From assembly GCA_023657425.1 (NCBI GenBank), contig JAGTJW010000002.1, forward strand, positions 1-50,430: a DNA stretch of 50,430 nucleotides. Reading direction: 5' to 3'. A model generated the notes under the pieces. That model did not search any database. It was not told where the DNA came from and worked only from the letters and a program-made list of their open reading frames with translations. This document shows, one piece after another, positions 1 to 8,291 of the stretch; the stretch's first letter is position 1, and each line of letters opens with the position of its first letter. The translations under genes were made by a program, and so were the position numbers. Source of the DNA: Ideonella sp. WA131b (GTDB taxonomy: Bacteria > Pseudomonadota > Gammaproteobacteria > Burkholderiales > Burkholderiaceae_C).

Positions 1-74
1 GCTCCCCGACCTGGGCTCGAACCAGGGACCTACGGATTAACAGTCCGGCGCTCTACCGACTGAGCTATCGGGGA
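1..74 (-). tRNA. tRNA-Asn (anticodon GTT)
   Basis: Read on the minus strand, the acceptor stem TCCCCGA (74-68) pairs with TCGGGGA (9-3). The D-arm (AGCTCAGTCGGTAGAGC), an anticodon loop CTGTTAA with anticodon GTT, and the T-arm GGTTCGAGCCC are all present. The discriminator base is at position 2 and the first C of the CCA end is at position 1, so the last bases of an encoded CCA would lie outside the window. Confidence 0.96.
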
Positions 75-86
75 ATACAGCCCTCA

Positions 87-92
87 AGTATA
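87..92 (-). promoter_or_regulatory. Candidate -10 box for tRNA-Asn
   Basis: TATACT on the minus strand lies 12 bases before the first tRNA base, the spacing expected of a sigma-70 -10 element. No convincing -35 is seen. A small stem (CCCGA-GGTT-TCGGG, 93-106) just upstream could instead mark the end of the receptor transcript. Confidence 0.4.
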
Positions 93-119
93 GCCCGAAA
101 CCTCGGGCCGCCTACGCTC

Positions 120-2255
120 CTAGAGGGTGACGTCCAGCGCGAGGCGCCAGGTGCGCGGGGCCAGCGGGTACAGGTAGGCATGGCCGAACTGGAACGGCGC
201 CTCCTTCCAGGCCCGCGTGTCGGCCACGTTGTCGAGGCCGGCGCGCCACACCCAGCGTGTCTGGCCGCGCGTCGCCGCATAGCGCAGACCCAGGTCGAGC
301 CGTGTCCAGCCGTCGGTGGCGATGCGGTTGTCGGCCAGCACCTGCCGCGGACCCTCGTGGCTGGCAAAGGCCAGCAGCGCCAGACCCGGCTGCGCGGCCA
401 GGTTCCAGGCCGCCTGCAGCTTCAGGCTGCGCGCCGGCACGTTGGTGGGTTCCAGGCCGTTGCGCGTCGCATCCGCGCTGCCCTCGCGCCGCGCCTGCAG
501 CGCCATCGCGCTGCCGCGCAGGCTGAGCGCACCGGCCCGCCACTCGGCCTCGAGTTCGACGCCACGGTGCCGCGCCGCCCCGTCGGCCCGCCGCGTGCAG
601 GGCTGGGTGTCGCTGCAGTCGTCGGTGGGCAGCCCAGTGGCCGTGCGCACGTCGCTCCACACTGGGCGGCGGATGTCGAACAGGGCCAGCTGCCACTGCA
701 GCGCCGCGCCGCGGTGCTTCAGGCCCGCCTCGATCTGCCGGCTCTTCAGCGCCAGCAGCGCCTGCCCGGCGTTGCTGTAGCGCGTGCGGTTCGGGGCCAC
801 CTCGCTCTCGATGCCCTGCCCGCTGCTCAGGTAGGCCATCAGTGCCGGCGTGGCCTGCCAGGCCAGCGCCAACCAGGGCGTGCTGAACGACTGCCCGTAG
901 GCGGTGGCGCGGCTGCCGTCGGTGCGCACGCTCTTGCGCTCGATGCGCGAGTGGCGCAGGCCGGCCCACAGCTGCCACGCCTGGCCGAGCTCGACGCGAT
1001 CCTGCAGCCGCCATTCCAGGCTGCGCTCGTCGCGCTGGGTGTTTTCGTCGGTCAGCGTGGGGTCGGGCGGAACCACCGCCGTGCCGTCGACGCGACCCAT
1101 GCCGGCGTAGTTGAAGGCCTGGCGCTCAAAGCGCGCCTCGTGCCGCGTGGCCAGCACACCCGCGCTCCAGCGGTGGCGCAGGCCCAGCAGATGGTGGCGG
1201 CCGGCGAGCAGCAGGTCGGCGGCGGTGGTGGTGCGCCGCTCGCCCTCGCTGCGGAAGTCGTAGAGGTCGAACGTGCCGTCGCTGCAGTAGCGGTCGTACA
1301 CGCCCTGGGCATCGCAGCCGTAGGGAAAGGCGATGCGGTCGTCGGTGCGCAGCTGCTGACGCATCGCGTGCGCCACCAGCTCGGTCTCGCGGCCCAGCGC
1401 CTGCGTGAGCCGCACCGAGCCCGTGCCACCCTCGAAGACCACCGGCAGCGTCCACGGCTGGTTGTTCAGGTTCAGGCGCGGGTCGATGGTCTCGGCATCC
1501 GGCAGGCGGCCCCCAAGCAGGCTGAAGCCCGGCGTGCTGGGCTGGCTCTGGCGGTTCTGCTCCACCTCCAGCTCGAGCCGCGTGCCTGCCGAGGCGGCCC
1601 ACTCGCCGGCCAGTGCCAGCAGGTGGCTGCTGCCGCGGCTGTTGCGCGTGGCCGGATCGAGCCGAGTGCCCTGGGCGTTGAGCCGCCAGGCCAGCGCGCC
1701 TTCGCGCCGCGACACATCGGCCTCCAGCGCCAAGGTGCCCGGTTGCACCCACTCGATGCCGCCGCGCGTCAGCGCAGCGGCCGTCGGCCGCTTGACGACC
1801 AGGTTCAGCAGCCCGCCCGGCGCGCTGGTGCCCGCCTGGATGCCGCTGGTGCCCTTGAGCAGCTCCAGCGCCGACTTGTTGGCCGTGGGCAGCACTGTCT
1901 CGGCATTCACCGGCAGGCCGTCGCGGCGGAAGTTGTAGCGGTTGTCGAGCGTGAAGCCGCGGACCGCCACCTGGCCCCAGTAGCCCGGGGCGTTGTAGGC
2001 GTCGGTGATGCCGGCGTCCAGCCGCGTGATGTCGGCCAGGCTGGCGATGCCGGCGTCCTGCAGCTGCGTAGCGGTGATGACGGTGGCCGAGAACGGCGAT
2101 CGCGCCAGCGGCACGTCGCCGAAGCCGGCGACGCCGGCACTGTTGGCGGCGGCGTTGCCGGTGATCGTGATCGTGGGGATGGGCTGCGCCAGCACGGGGC
2201 CGGCACACAGGGCCGCGGTGGCGGCGGCGAGTGCGGTGGTCTTGAAGATGCTCAT
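120..2255 (-). CDS. TonB-dependent outer-membrane receptor, probably thiamine-related uptake
   Basis: A 711-aa outer-membrane beta-barrel receptor that would use TonB/ExbBD energy to import a ligand. The start at 2255 gives a clean signal peptide (MSIFKTTALAAATAALCAGPVLA, cleaved before QP). An open extension to 2327 would run towards the riboswitch and is not used. A plug domain follows (about residues 30-165), with the VAVRGF and NFRRDGLPVNAET patterns of the siderophore-receptor (FhuE/FpvA-like) subfamily. The barrel ends in the typical FGHAYLYPLAPRTWRLAL strand. By family it would be annotated as a siderophore receptor, but the TPP riboswitch in its leader argues that it imports thiamine, a phosphate ester or a precursor. 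No transporter or thiamine synthesis gene lies beside it. The barrel fold is certain; the substrate is inferred from regulation only. Confidence 0.9.
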   Translation of the reverse strand: MSIFKTTALAAATAALCAGPVLAQPIPTITITGNAAANSAGVAGFGDVPLARSPFSATVITATQLQDAGIASLADITRLDAGITDAYNAPGYWGQVAVRGFTLDNRYNFRRDGLPVNAETVLPTANKSALELLKGTSGIQAGTSAPGGLLNLVVKRPTAAALTRGGIEWVQPGTLALEADVSRREGALAWRLNAQGTRLDPATRNSRGSSHLLALAGEWAASAGTRLELEVEQNRQSQPSTPGFSLLGGRLPDAETIDPRLNLNNQPWTLPVVFEGGTGSVRLTQALGRETELVAHAMRQQLRTDDRIAFPYGCDAQGVYDRYCSDGTFDLYDFRSEGERRTTTAADLLLAGRHHLLGLRHRWSAGVLATRHEARFERQAFNYAGMGRVDGTAVVPPDPTLTDENTQRDERSLEWRLQDRVELGQAWQLWAGLRHSRIERKSVRTDGSRATAYGQSFSTPWLALAWQATPALMAYLSSGQGIESEVAPNRTRYSNAGQALLALKSRQIEAGLKHRGAALQWQLALFDIRRPVWSDVRTATGLPTDDCSDTQPCTRRADGAARHRGVELEAEWRAGALSLRGSAMALQARREGSADATRNGLEPTNVPARSLKLQAAWNLAAQPGLALLAFASHEGPRQVLADNRIATDGWTRLDLGLRYAATRGQTRWVWRAGLDNVADTRAWKEAPFQFGHAYLYPLAPRTWRLALDVTL

Positions 2256-2330
2256 CGTGTTTCCCGGCCTTGCTCGGATCGAGGCAGGTGGGCAAACACG
2301 GGTGGCCACGCATGCACGCGCGCCCATCGA

Positions 2331-2432
2331 GCCTGCTTCCCTGCGCGAGGATTACCTCAATCAGGTTCAAAGGGACTTTCTCAGTCGGCCCCGGCCGCTT
2401 GCACGGCCAGGGCCAACACCCCCAGCGGATGG
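2331..2432 (-). promoter_or_regulatory. TPP (thiamine pyrophosphate) riboswitch
   Basis: On the minus strand the conserved THI-element blocks occur in the right order. GGGGGTG begins near 2425. A GC-rich P3 hairpin (TGGCC...GGCC) follows, then CTGAGA, GAACCTGATT, the P4/P5 stem GAGG-TAAT-CCTC, and the 3' block CGCGCAGGGAAGC (ends near 2333). The aptamer ends about 75 bases before the receptor start. No poly-U terminator is visible between them, so control of translation initiation or a Rho-dependent mechanism is more likely than intrinsic termination. Confidence 0.92.
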
Positions 2433-2493
2433 CTGCATGCGCTGCAGCCGGGCGTCAGTCTATTCGAAGCGGGCCTCGTGGACCGCAGCAGCT

Positions 2494-3552
2494 TCAGTCG
2501 AACACGGGCGATTCCACGCCCAGCACCTTGTGCAGCTTCGGGCTGGTGGTGGTGTACTGCAGCAGGACGCGCTTCTCGGGGAAGACGATCGGGCTGGCGC
2601 CAAAGGCGGCCAGCGCGGCCTCGTGGAAGCCCGAGAGGATGAGCTTCTTCTTGCCCGGGTAGGTGTTGATGTCGCCCACGGCAAAGATGCCCGGCGTGCT
2701 CGTCTCGAACTTCTCGGTGTCGACCGTGATCTGCTTGCGCTCGAGATCCAGGCCCCACTCGGCGATGGGCCCCAGCTTCGGGCTCAGGCCGAAGAACACC
2801 AGCAGCAGGTCCAGCGGGATCGTCCGCGTGACGCCGTCGCCGCCCGTCACCTTGATCTGCGTGAGCCGGCCGTCGGCCTCTTCATAACCCGTGACCTGGC
2901 CGACGACGAACTGCATCTCGTAGGCCTCGCACAGCTCGCGCATCTTGGCCACGCTGGCCGGCGCGGCCCGGAAGCCGTCGCGGCGGTGGATCAGGATGAC
3001 GCTCTCGGCCTTGTTCGGGCCTTCCTGCACGAAGTTCAGCGCCCAGTCGAGCGCGGAGTCGCCGCCGCCGACGATGACCAGGTTCTTGCCCGCGAACTGC
3101 GCCGGGTTGCGCACGCGGTAGTGCAGTTGCGTGCCGTCGAACTTTTCGAGGCCGTCGACCTTGAGCGTGCGCGGCTGGAAGCTGCCCACGCCACCGGCGA
3201 TGAACACGGTCTTGGTGAGGAACTGCGTGCCCTTGCTCGTGGCGACGAAGAAGCGGCCGTCGGCTTGCTTCTCCACCTGCGTGACCTCCTGGCCCAGGTG
3301 GAAGGTCGCGCCGAAGGGCTCGATCTGCTTGAGCAGGTTGTCGGTGAGCTCCTTGCCGGTGCACACGGGCACGGCCGGGATGTCGTAGATGGGCTTGTCG
3401 GGGTAGAGCTCGATGCACTGGCCGCCGGGGTAGGCCAGGCTGTCGATGATGTGGGCCTTGATCTCCAGCAGGCCGAGCTCGAAAACCTGGAACAGGCCCA
3501 CCGGGCCGGCGCCGACGATGACGGCGTCGGTCTGGATGGGTTCGGGTGTCAT
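2494..3552 (-). CDS. Ferredoxin--NADP reductase (thioredoxin-reductase-like type)
   Basis: A 352-aa flavoprotein that moves electrons between NADPH and ferredoxin in the cytoplasm. The N-terminal FAD motif GAGPVG is at residues 14-19, followed by [19 protein letters not shown], characteristic of the thioredoxin-reductase-like FNR family. A second dinucleotide motif, [12 protein letters not shown], binds NADPH. The C-terminal FAD motif [18 protein letters not shown] is typical. The CxxC redox pair of true thioredoxin reductases is absent, which separates the two families. It starts 10 bases after the ferredoxin gene stops, so the two are almost certainly one transcript and probably redox partners. 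The TPP riboswitch of the next gene begins about 60 bases downstream. Confidence 0.93.
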   Translation of the reverse strand: MTPEPIQTDAVIVGAGPVGLFQVFELGLLEIKAHIIDSLAYPGGQCIELYPDKPIYDIPAVPVCTGKELTDNLLKQIEPFGATFHLGQEVTQVEKQADGRFFVATSKGTQFLTKTVFIAGGVGSFQPRTLKVDGLEKFDGTQLHYRVRNPAQFAGKNLVIVGGGDSALDWALNFVQEGPNKAESVILIHRRDGFRAAPASVAKMRELCEAYEMQFVVGQVTGYEEADGRLTQIKVTGGDGVTRTIPLDLLLVFFGLSPKLGPIAEWGLDLERKQITVDTEKFETSTPGIFAVGDINTYPGKKKLILSGFHEAALAAFGASPIVFPEKRVLLQYTTTSPKLHKVLGVESPVFD

Positions 3553-3562
3553 GCAGCGGGCG

Positions 3563-3886
3563 TCAGCGGGCGAGTTGGTCGAGCTTGTCCGTGCGGTCCT
3601 TCCACTCGTCGGCGTCGGGCAGCGGGGCCTTGCGCTTGGTGATGCTGGGCCACTTGCGCGACAGGTCGGCGTTGAGCTTGATGAAGGCGAGCTGGTCCGA
3701 CGGCACGTCTTCCTCGGGCAGGATCGCGTTCACCGGGCATTCCGGGATGCACACCGCGCAGTCGATGCACTCGTCGGGGTCGATGACGAGCATGTTGGGC
3801 CCTTCGCGGAAGCAGTCCACGGGGCAGACATCGACGCAGTCGGTGTACTTGCAGCGGATGCACGATTCGAGGACGACGTGGGTCAT
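3563..3886 (-). CDS. fdxA: 7Fe ferredoxin FdxA
   Basis: A 107-aa electron carrier. The N-terminal cluster motif has C9, C12, C17 and C21-Pro; the second has C40, C43, C46 and C50-Pro. This is the FdxA arrangement of one [3Fe-4S] and one [4Fe-4S] cluster. The helical tail (about residues 65-107, with [16 protein letters not shown]) is typical of the FdxA family. The gene begins 75 bases after cobA stops and ends 10 bases before the ferredoxin-NADP reductase. Together with the lack of a cysJ flavoprotein in the sulfur cluster, this makes it a candidate electron donor to the sulfite reductase upstream. That role is inferred from position. Confidence 0.95.
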   Translation of the reverse strand: MTHVVLESCIRCKYTDCVDVCPVDCFREGPNMLVIDPDECIDCAVCIPECPVNAILPEEDVPSDQLAFIKLNADLSRKWPSITKRKAPLPDADEWKDRTDKLDQLAR

Positions 3887-3961
3887 GGAGCAGCTCGTTG
3901 TTGCACGGGCGCCGCGCAGGCCCGGCGCGGGGCCTGTGGGCGCGGCGAAGGTGGGGCGATT

Positions 3962-4807
3962 CTAGGCCGCCAGGGGCGCGGCCCCGGCTGGTGACGCATC
4001 CGCTTCGGCGGCGGGCCGACGTGCCCGCGCCACGACAGGGGCGCCATCCACGTTCGCCACGACAGGGGCGCCATCCACGTTCGCCACGACAGGGGCGCCA
4101 TCGCCCGGCGCCACGGCCGTGGCGCCAACGCCCACCGTCACCACGGCCGGACGGCCGGCGTGCAGCACCGAGGCGGCGGCCAGCGTGTCGAGCCGGTGCT
4201 CGCTGGCGACGGCATCGGCGCAGCCGGCGCGCGACACCACCTGCACCGCGGTGCCCGCCGCCCAGCCGGCGGCCAGCAGCCGCCGCGCCAGCACGCCGAG
4301 CTGGCGGCCGGCCATGTAGAACACCTCGGTGTCGGCGTGCGCGGCGCCTGCGGCCAGGCCGGCGTCGGCCGTCATCGCCGTGGCCAGGCTGACGCTGCGG
4401 CCCCGGCCCCGGCGCGTGAGCGGGCGCTGCGTCTGAGCCGCCGCGGCCAGCGCGGCCGTGACGCCGGGCACCACTTCGCTCGGGATGCCGGCGGCGGCCA
4501 GCGCGGCGAGCTCCTCCTCAAGCCGGCCGAAAACGCTGGGGTCGCCGCCCTTGAGCCGCACGACCACGCGGTGGCGCCGAGCCAGCCGCACCAGCAACGC
4601 GTCGATCGCGGCCTGCCCGGTCGCACATCCGAACCCGCGCTTGCCGACGTCGATCCAGCGCGCCTGCGGCGCGTGGCTGCGCAGTGCGGGGTCGGTGAGG
4701 GCGTCGAAGAGCACCACCTCGGCCTCGGCCAGGCGGGCCGCGCCACGCAGCGTGATGAGATCGGCCGCGCCCGGGCCGGCGCCGATGAAGACCACCCGCC
4801 CCGCCAT
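3962..4807 (-). CDS. cobA: Uroporphyrinogen-III C-methyltransferase (SUMT)
   Basis: A 281-aa S-adenosylmethionine-dependent enzyme that methylates uroporphyrinogen III twice to precorrin-2, the precursor of siroheme. Diagnostic motifs are VFIGAGPGAADLITLRG at the N-terminus, VGKRGFG, VVRLKGGDPSVFGR and EVVPGVTAALAAAAQ. The start overlaps the cysN stop by one base (TGATG), so translation is coupled. Siroheme is the cofactor of the sulfite reductase at the head of this operon, which explains the location. Only the methyltransferase is present; the oxidase/ferrochelatase half found in CysG must be elsewhere. The last 40 or so residues are an unusual Pro/Ala/Val-rich tail built by a 27-bp tandem repeat and are not part of the enzyme fold. 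Confidence 0.93.
   Translation of the reverse strand: MAGRVVFIGAGPGAADLITLRGAARLAEAEVVLFDALTDPALRSHAPQARWIDVGKRGFGCATGQAAIDALLVRLARRHRVVVRLKGGDPSVFGRLEEELAALAAAGIPSEVVPGVTAALAAAAQTQRPLTRRGRGRSVSLATAMTADAGLAAGAAHADTEVFYMAGRQLGVLARRLLAAGWAAGTAVQVVSRAGCADAVASEHRLDTLAAASVLHAGRPAVVTVGVGATAVAPGDGAPVVANVDGAPVVANVDGAPVVARARRPAAEADASPAGAAPLAA
4028..4102. repeat. 27-bp tandem repeat in the cobA 3' end
   Basis: Two perfect 27-base copies (4028-4054, 4055-4081) and a third whose last bases diverge (from 4082). Each begins CGCCACGACAGGGGCGCCAT on the plus strand. Twenty-seven is a multiple of three, so the array encodes a nine-residue repeat (DGAPVVANV) in the CobA C-terminal tail without breaking the frame. 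A degenerate fourth unit (CGCCACGGCCGTGGCGCCAA) follows. Confidence 0.93.
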
Positions 4808-6156
4808 CACGCGCCCTCCGCGTACGCCTCGCGCACCAGCAGCGCGCCGCTGGTGCGATGGCTGGCGGGGTCGACGACGATCAGCGCGCCGCCCACGCGG
4901 CTGGCGGCATAGGGCAGCAGCGGCAGGGGCTGCTGCAGCTCGAACTCGACCTCGCCGATGTCGTTGACGGCCAGCGCGTCGGCGGGCTGCGCCGCCAGCG
5001 TGGCGATGTCGACGCGGTGCCGGACCGCGCTCAGCCGCGCGGGCACCCAGCGGTGGCCGTGGCGCAGCAGGTACTTGCGACCGGTTTGCGTGGGCTCGGT
5101 GTCGAGCCAGGCCAGCGTGGCGCGCAGGCGGCGCGCCGCGGGCACGCTGCCGGATGGGCCGCCGGGTGCGAGCAGCCAGTCGCCGCGCGAGACGTCGAGC
5201 ATGCGGTCCAGCACCACGCCGGCCGAGCGGCCCGCGCCGACGTTGGCCCGCTCGCCGTCCAGCCCCAGCAAGGTCTGCACGCGCGCGCGCTCGCCGCCGG
5301 GGAACAGCTGCACGGTGTCGCCCACGGCCAGCGCGCCCCGCGCGACCCGGCCCCACAGCACGCGCGGCTGCTCGCCGACGCCTTCTCCGTGGCGGACCAC
5401 GGCCTGCACCGGCAGCGCCAGCGGCGCCTGCTCCGGCTCGTGCGCACTGGGCAGGCCCTCGAGCAGCTCCAGCAGCGCCGGGCCGTCGTACCACGGCGCG
5501 GGTGTGCGCCGCGCGACGTTGTCACCGCGCAGGGCCGACACCGGCACGATGCCGGCCAGCGGCAGCGCCGCCGCCTGCGCGAACCGCCGCAGTGCCGCCG
5601 CCACGCGCCCGAAGGCGCGGCCGGCGTCAGGCACGGCGTCGATCTTGTTGACGGCGAACACCAGGTGCTCCACGCGCAGCAGCTGCGCCAGCAAGGCGTG
5701 GCGCCGCGTCTGCGGCAGCAGCGCCAGCTCGCCGGCACCCGTGGTGTCGAGCTTGGTCAGGTCCACCAGCACCACCACTGCGTCGCTGCCGGCCGCGGCC
5801 GTGACCATGTTGCGCGTGTACTGCTCGTGGCCCGGGGCGTCGGCGATGATGAACTTGCGTGCCGGCGTGGCGAAGTAGCGCCAGGCCACGTCGATGGTGA
5901 TGCCCTGCTCGCGCTCGGCCTCCAGCCCGTCGGTGAGCAGACTCAGGTCGGGGGCGTCGGCACCCGCGGCGGCGGCGCGGGCCTGCAGCTCGCCGAGCTG
6001 GTCGGCCAGGATGGCGCGGCTGTCCAGCAGCAAGCGGCCGATCAGCGTGCTCTTGCCGTCGTCGACGCTGCCGGCCGTCAGGAAGCGCAGCGCCGCCTGC
6101 GGAGCCGGCAAGGGGCCCGCCAGGGCCTGGTGCTCGGGCTGCGTGATCGCGTTCAT
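4807..6156 (-). CDS. cysN: Sulfate adenylyltransferase subunit 1 (GTPase)
   Basis: The 449-aa regulatory GTPase subunit of ATP sulfurylase. It couples GTP hydrolysis to the formation of adenylyl sulfate (APS) by CysD. The elongation-factor-like G domain shows the P-loop GSVDDGKST (29-37), DAPGHEQ (106-112) and NKID (170-173); beta-barrel domains follow. The start at 6156 overlaps the cysD stop by one base (TGATG). At 449 residues there is no fused APS kinase (CysC) domain, and no cysC gene lies in the cluster. This fits a pathway in which APS is reduced directly by the neighbouring CysH. Confidence 0.96.
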   Translation of the reverse strand: MNAITQPEHQALAGPLPAPQAALRFLTAGSVDDGKSTLIGRLLLDSRAILADQLGELQARAAAAGADAPDLSLLTDGLEAEREQGITIDVAWRYFATPARKFIIADAPGHEQYTRNMVTAAAGSDAVVVLVDLTKLDTTGAGELALLPQTRRHALLAQLLRVEHLVFAVNKIDAVPDAGRAFGRVAAALRRFAQAAALPLAGIVPVSALRGDNVARRTPAPWYDGPALLELLEGLPSAHEPEQAPLALPVQAVVRHGEGVGEQPRVLWGRVARGALAVGDTVQLFPGGERARVQTLLGLDGERANVGAGRSAGVVLDRMLDVSRGDWLLAPGGPSGSVPAARRLRATLAWLDTEPTQTGRKYLLRHGHRWVPARLSAVRHRVDIATLAAQPADALAVNDIGEVEFELQQPLPLLPYAASRVGGALIVVDPASHRTSGALLVREAYAEGA

Positions 6157-7115
6157 CAGAAGTAGCCTTCCTTCTTGCGCCGCTCCATCGCGGCGTCGTT
6201 GGCGCGGTCGTCCATGCGCGTGGCGCCGCGCTCGCTGAGCGTGACGGTCAGCGTCTCGGCCACCACGTCGGCGGCGTCGGCGGCGCGGCTTTCCACCGGG
6301 CAGGTGCAGGTCATGTCGCCCACGGTCCGAAAGCGCACGGCCAGCCGCTCGACCGCCTCGCCCGCGCCCGGCGGCGTGACGGGTGTCACCGGCACCAGCA
6401 GTCCCTTGCGGCGCACCACCGCGCGCTCGTGGCGGTAGTAGAGGGGCGGCAGCGCGATGCGCTCGCGGGCGATGTACTGCCAGACATCGAGCTCGGTCCA
6501 GTTGCTGATCGGGAACACGCGGAAGTGCTCGCCCGGGCGGTGCCGCGTGTTGAACAGCGTCCACAGTTCCGGGCGCTGCTCCTTGGGCTGCCATTGGCCG
6601 AAGGCGTCGCGGTGGCTGAAGATGCGCTCCTTGGCGCGCGCCTTTTCCTCGTCGCGCCGGGCGCCGCCGATCAGCGCGTCGAAGCGGTGCGCTTCGATGG
6701 CCTCGAGCAGCGTCACGCTCTGGTGGCCATTGCGGCTTTCGAGTGGGCTCGCCAGGCGCACGGTGCCGCGGGCGATGCTGTCGTCGAGGTGGGCCACGAC
6801 GAGCCGGTCGCCGCCTTCGGCCACGAGCTCGTCGCGGAAGGCGATGACCTCGGGGAAGTTGTGGCCCGTGTCCACGTGCAGCAGCGGCAGCGGCAGCCGG
6901 CCTTCGAAGCCGCCGGCCGCGTTGCGCCGCTTGAAGGCCTTGAGCGCCAGGTGGCGCACGACGCAGCTGTCCTTGCCGGCCGAGAACAGCAGCGCCGGCC
7001 GCTCGAACGAGGCCACCACCTCGCGCAGGATGTAGACGGCCTCTTCTTCCAGCGCGTCGAGAGGCCCGTCGGCCCGTTGCGGGGCGTGCGTGGGCAGGGC
7101 CAGGCTCGTGTTCAT
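6156..7115 (-). CDS. cysD: Sulfate adenylyltransferase subunit 2
   Basis: The 319-aa catalytic subunit of ATP sulfurylase, which adenylates sulfate with ATP to give APS and pyrophosphate. It is an N-type ATP pyrophosphatase with the PP-loop LLFSAGKDS (42-50). Family signatures include LHVDTGHNFPEVIAFRD, GGARRDEEKARAKERIFS, FRVFPISNWTELDVWQYI and the C-terminal MERRKKEGYF. The chosen start (7115) overlaps the cysH stop as ATGA; an open extension to 7214 would lie inside cysH and is not used. The product must pair with CysN, encoded immediately downstream with a one-base overlap. Confidence 0.96.
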   Translation of the reverse strand: MNTSLALPTHAPQRADGPLDALEEEAVYILREVVASFERPALLFSAGKDSCVVRHLALKAFKRRNAAGGFEGRLPLPLLHVDTGHNFPEVIAFRDELVAEGGDRLVVAHLDDSIARGTVRLASPLESRNGHQSVTLLEAIEAHRFDALIGGARRDEEKARAKERIFSHRDAFGQWQPKEQRPELWTLFNTRHRPGEHFRVFPISNWTELDVWQYIARERIALPPLYYRHERAVVRRKGLLVPVTPVTPPGAGEAVERLAVRFRTVGDMTCTCPVESRAADAADVVAETLTVTLSERGATRMDDRANDAAMERRKKEGYF

Positions 7116-7903
7116 GGCGTCGACTCGGTGATGGGGCTGGACAGGGGCAGGGCGCTCAAGGGCAGGGCGCTCACGTGCAGCCCGCACTCTTTGGCGGACG
7201 CCTGCTCCCACCACCAGCGGCCGGCGCGGACGTCTTCGCCCACGGCGACGGCCCGCGTGCAGGGCTCGCAGCCGATGCTGGGGAAAAAGCGGTCGTGCAG
7301 CGGGTTGTAGGGCACGCCGTGCTGCCCGACGTAGTGCCAGACGTCGGCCAGGGACCAGTCGGCCAGCGGGCTGAACTTGGCGCGGCCGGCGTCATCCGGC
7401 GCCTCGAACGGCACCTCGGCGCGGGCCTCGCTCTGCTCACGGCGCAGGCCCGTCACCCAGGCGCTGCGGCCCTGCAGCAGGCGGCCCAGCGGCTCGAGCT
7501 TGCGCAGCGCGCAGCAGGCACGGCGGCGTTCGACGCTCTCGCGCATGGCCAGCTCACCGTGCTCGCGCACGAAATGCAGCACGGCCTGGGCTGCGGGCCG
7601 GAAACGCTCGATGCGGATGCCGTAATGGCGCTCGGCCGCTTCGGCGGTGGCCAGCGTCTCGGCGTGCAGCGCGCCCGTGTCCAGGGTGGCCACGGCGATG
7701 GGCAAGCCGTGGCGGGCGATCAGGTCGGTGATGACCATGTCTTCCACGCCCAGGCTGCTGGCCTGCACGATGCGGCCGGCGTGCGCCGCGGCGGCATCGG
7801 CCAGGCGGCGCTGCGCGGCGGCCACGCGCCCGCTGAAGCCCGGGGTGGCGCGGGCGTGGCGCTCGACCGCCGCGTGGGCGGCGGCCTGGGTGGCGGTGCT
7901 CAT
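7112..7903 (-). CDS. cysH: Assimilatory adenylyl-sulfate (APS) reductase
   Basis: A 263-aa cytoplasmic enzyme that reduces activated sulfate to sulfite with thioredoxin. The PP-loop-like N-terminus (QASSLGVEDMVITDL) is followed by LDTGALHAET. C130-C131 and C212-x-x-C215 form the iron-sulfur signature of the [4Fe-4S] APS-using type, and the catalytic cysteine is C240 in KECGLH. The cysteine pairs, with no cysC, indicate APS rather than PAPS as substrate. The start overlaps the DUF934 stop (ATGA), and the stop overlaps cysD (ATGA). After the catalytic motif the tail carries a 5-residue duplication (SALPLSALPL) from a 15-bp DNA repeat at 7144-7173. Confidence 0.95.
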   Translation of the reverse strand: MSTATQAAAHAAVERHARATPGFSGRVAAAQRRLADAAAAHAGRIVQASSLGVEDMVITDLIARHGLPIAVATLDTGALHAETLATAEAAERHYGIRIERFRPAAQAVLHFVREHGELAMRESVERRRACCALRKLEPLGRLLQGRSAWVTGLRREQSEARAEVPFEAPDDAGRAKFSPLADWSLADVWHYVGQHGVPYNPLHDRFFPSIGCEPCTRAVAVGEDVRAGRWWWEQASAKECGLHVSALPLSALPLSSPITESTP

Positions 7904-8271
7904 CGGGCGGCTCCGGCCGGCGCACGCTCGGGCGGCGCGGTCTGGTAGTGCGTGCTGAAGTAGCCCAGGGCGCGCTCGGCGGTCTCCTGGCGCTGGTCGG
8001 CGCGCAGCTGCACGGCGTCAAAGCCGCAGCGGCGCAGCAGCGGCAGCATGTCGGCCAGCACCTCGCCGGTGGCGCGGATCTCGCCGGCAAAGCGCACGCG
8101 GGCGCGCAGCAGCACGGCCTGGCTGTAGGCGCGCCCGTCGGTCCATTTGGGAAAGTGCAGCGCCACGGCGGCGTGGCCGCGGATCTCGTCGGCGCGCGCC
8201 AGCACGTCGGCGTCGTTGGGCAGGGCCAGCGCGCCGGTGGCGGCGTCGGTGTCGGCGGGGATGAACTGCAT
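7900..8271 (-). CDS. DUF934 protein of the sulfite reductase operon
   Basis: A 123-aa small cytoplasmic protein of the DUF934 family, which in many proteobacteria sits between cysI and cysH. Recognisable features are the ALHFPKWTDGRAYSQAVLLR core and the FAGEIRATGEVLADMLPLLRRCGFDAVQL segment. Its biochemical role is not established; an accessory function for sulfite reductase is inferred from this conserved neighbourhood. The start at 8271 lies 20 bases after cysI stops, and the stop overlaps cysH as ATGA. Confidence 0.93.
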   Translation of the reverse strand: MQFIPADTDAATGALALPNDADVLARADEIRGHAAVALHFPKWTDGRAYSQAVLLRARVRFAGEIRATGEVLADMLPLLRRCGFDAVQLRADQRQETAERALGYFSTHYQTAPPERAPAGAAR

Positions 8272-8291
8272 GGGGGCTCCCAGGTGCGGCC

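Noticed and set aside
2256..2327. Extended start of the TonB receptor at 2327
   Set aside because: The extension lacks signal-peptide character and ends next to the TPP aptamer; the ATG at 2255 gives a perfect signal peptide.
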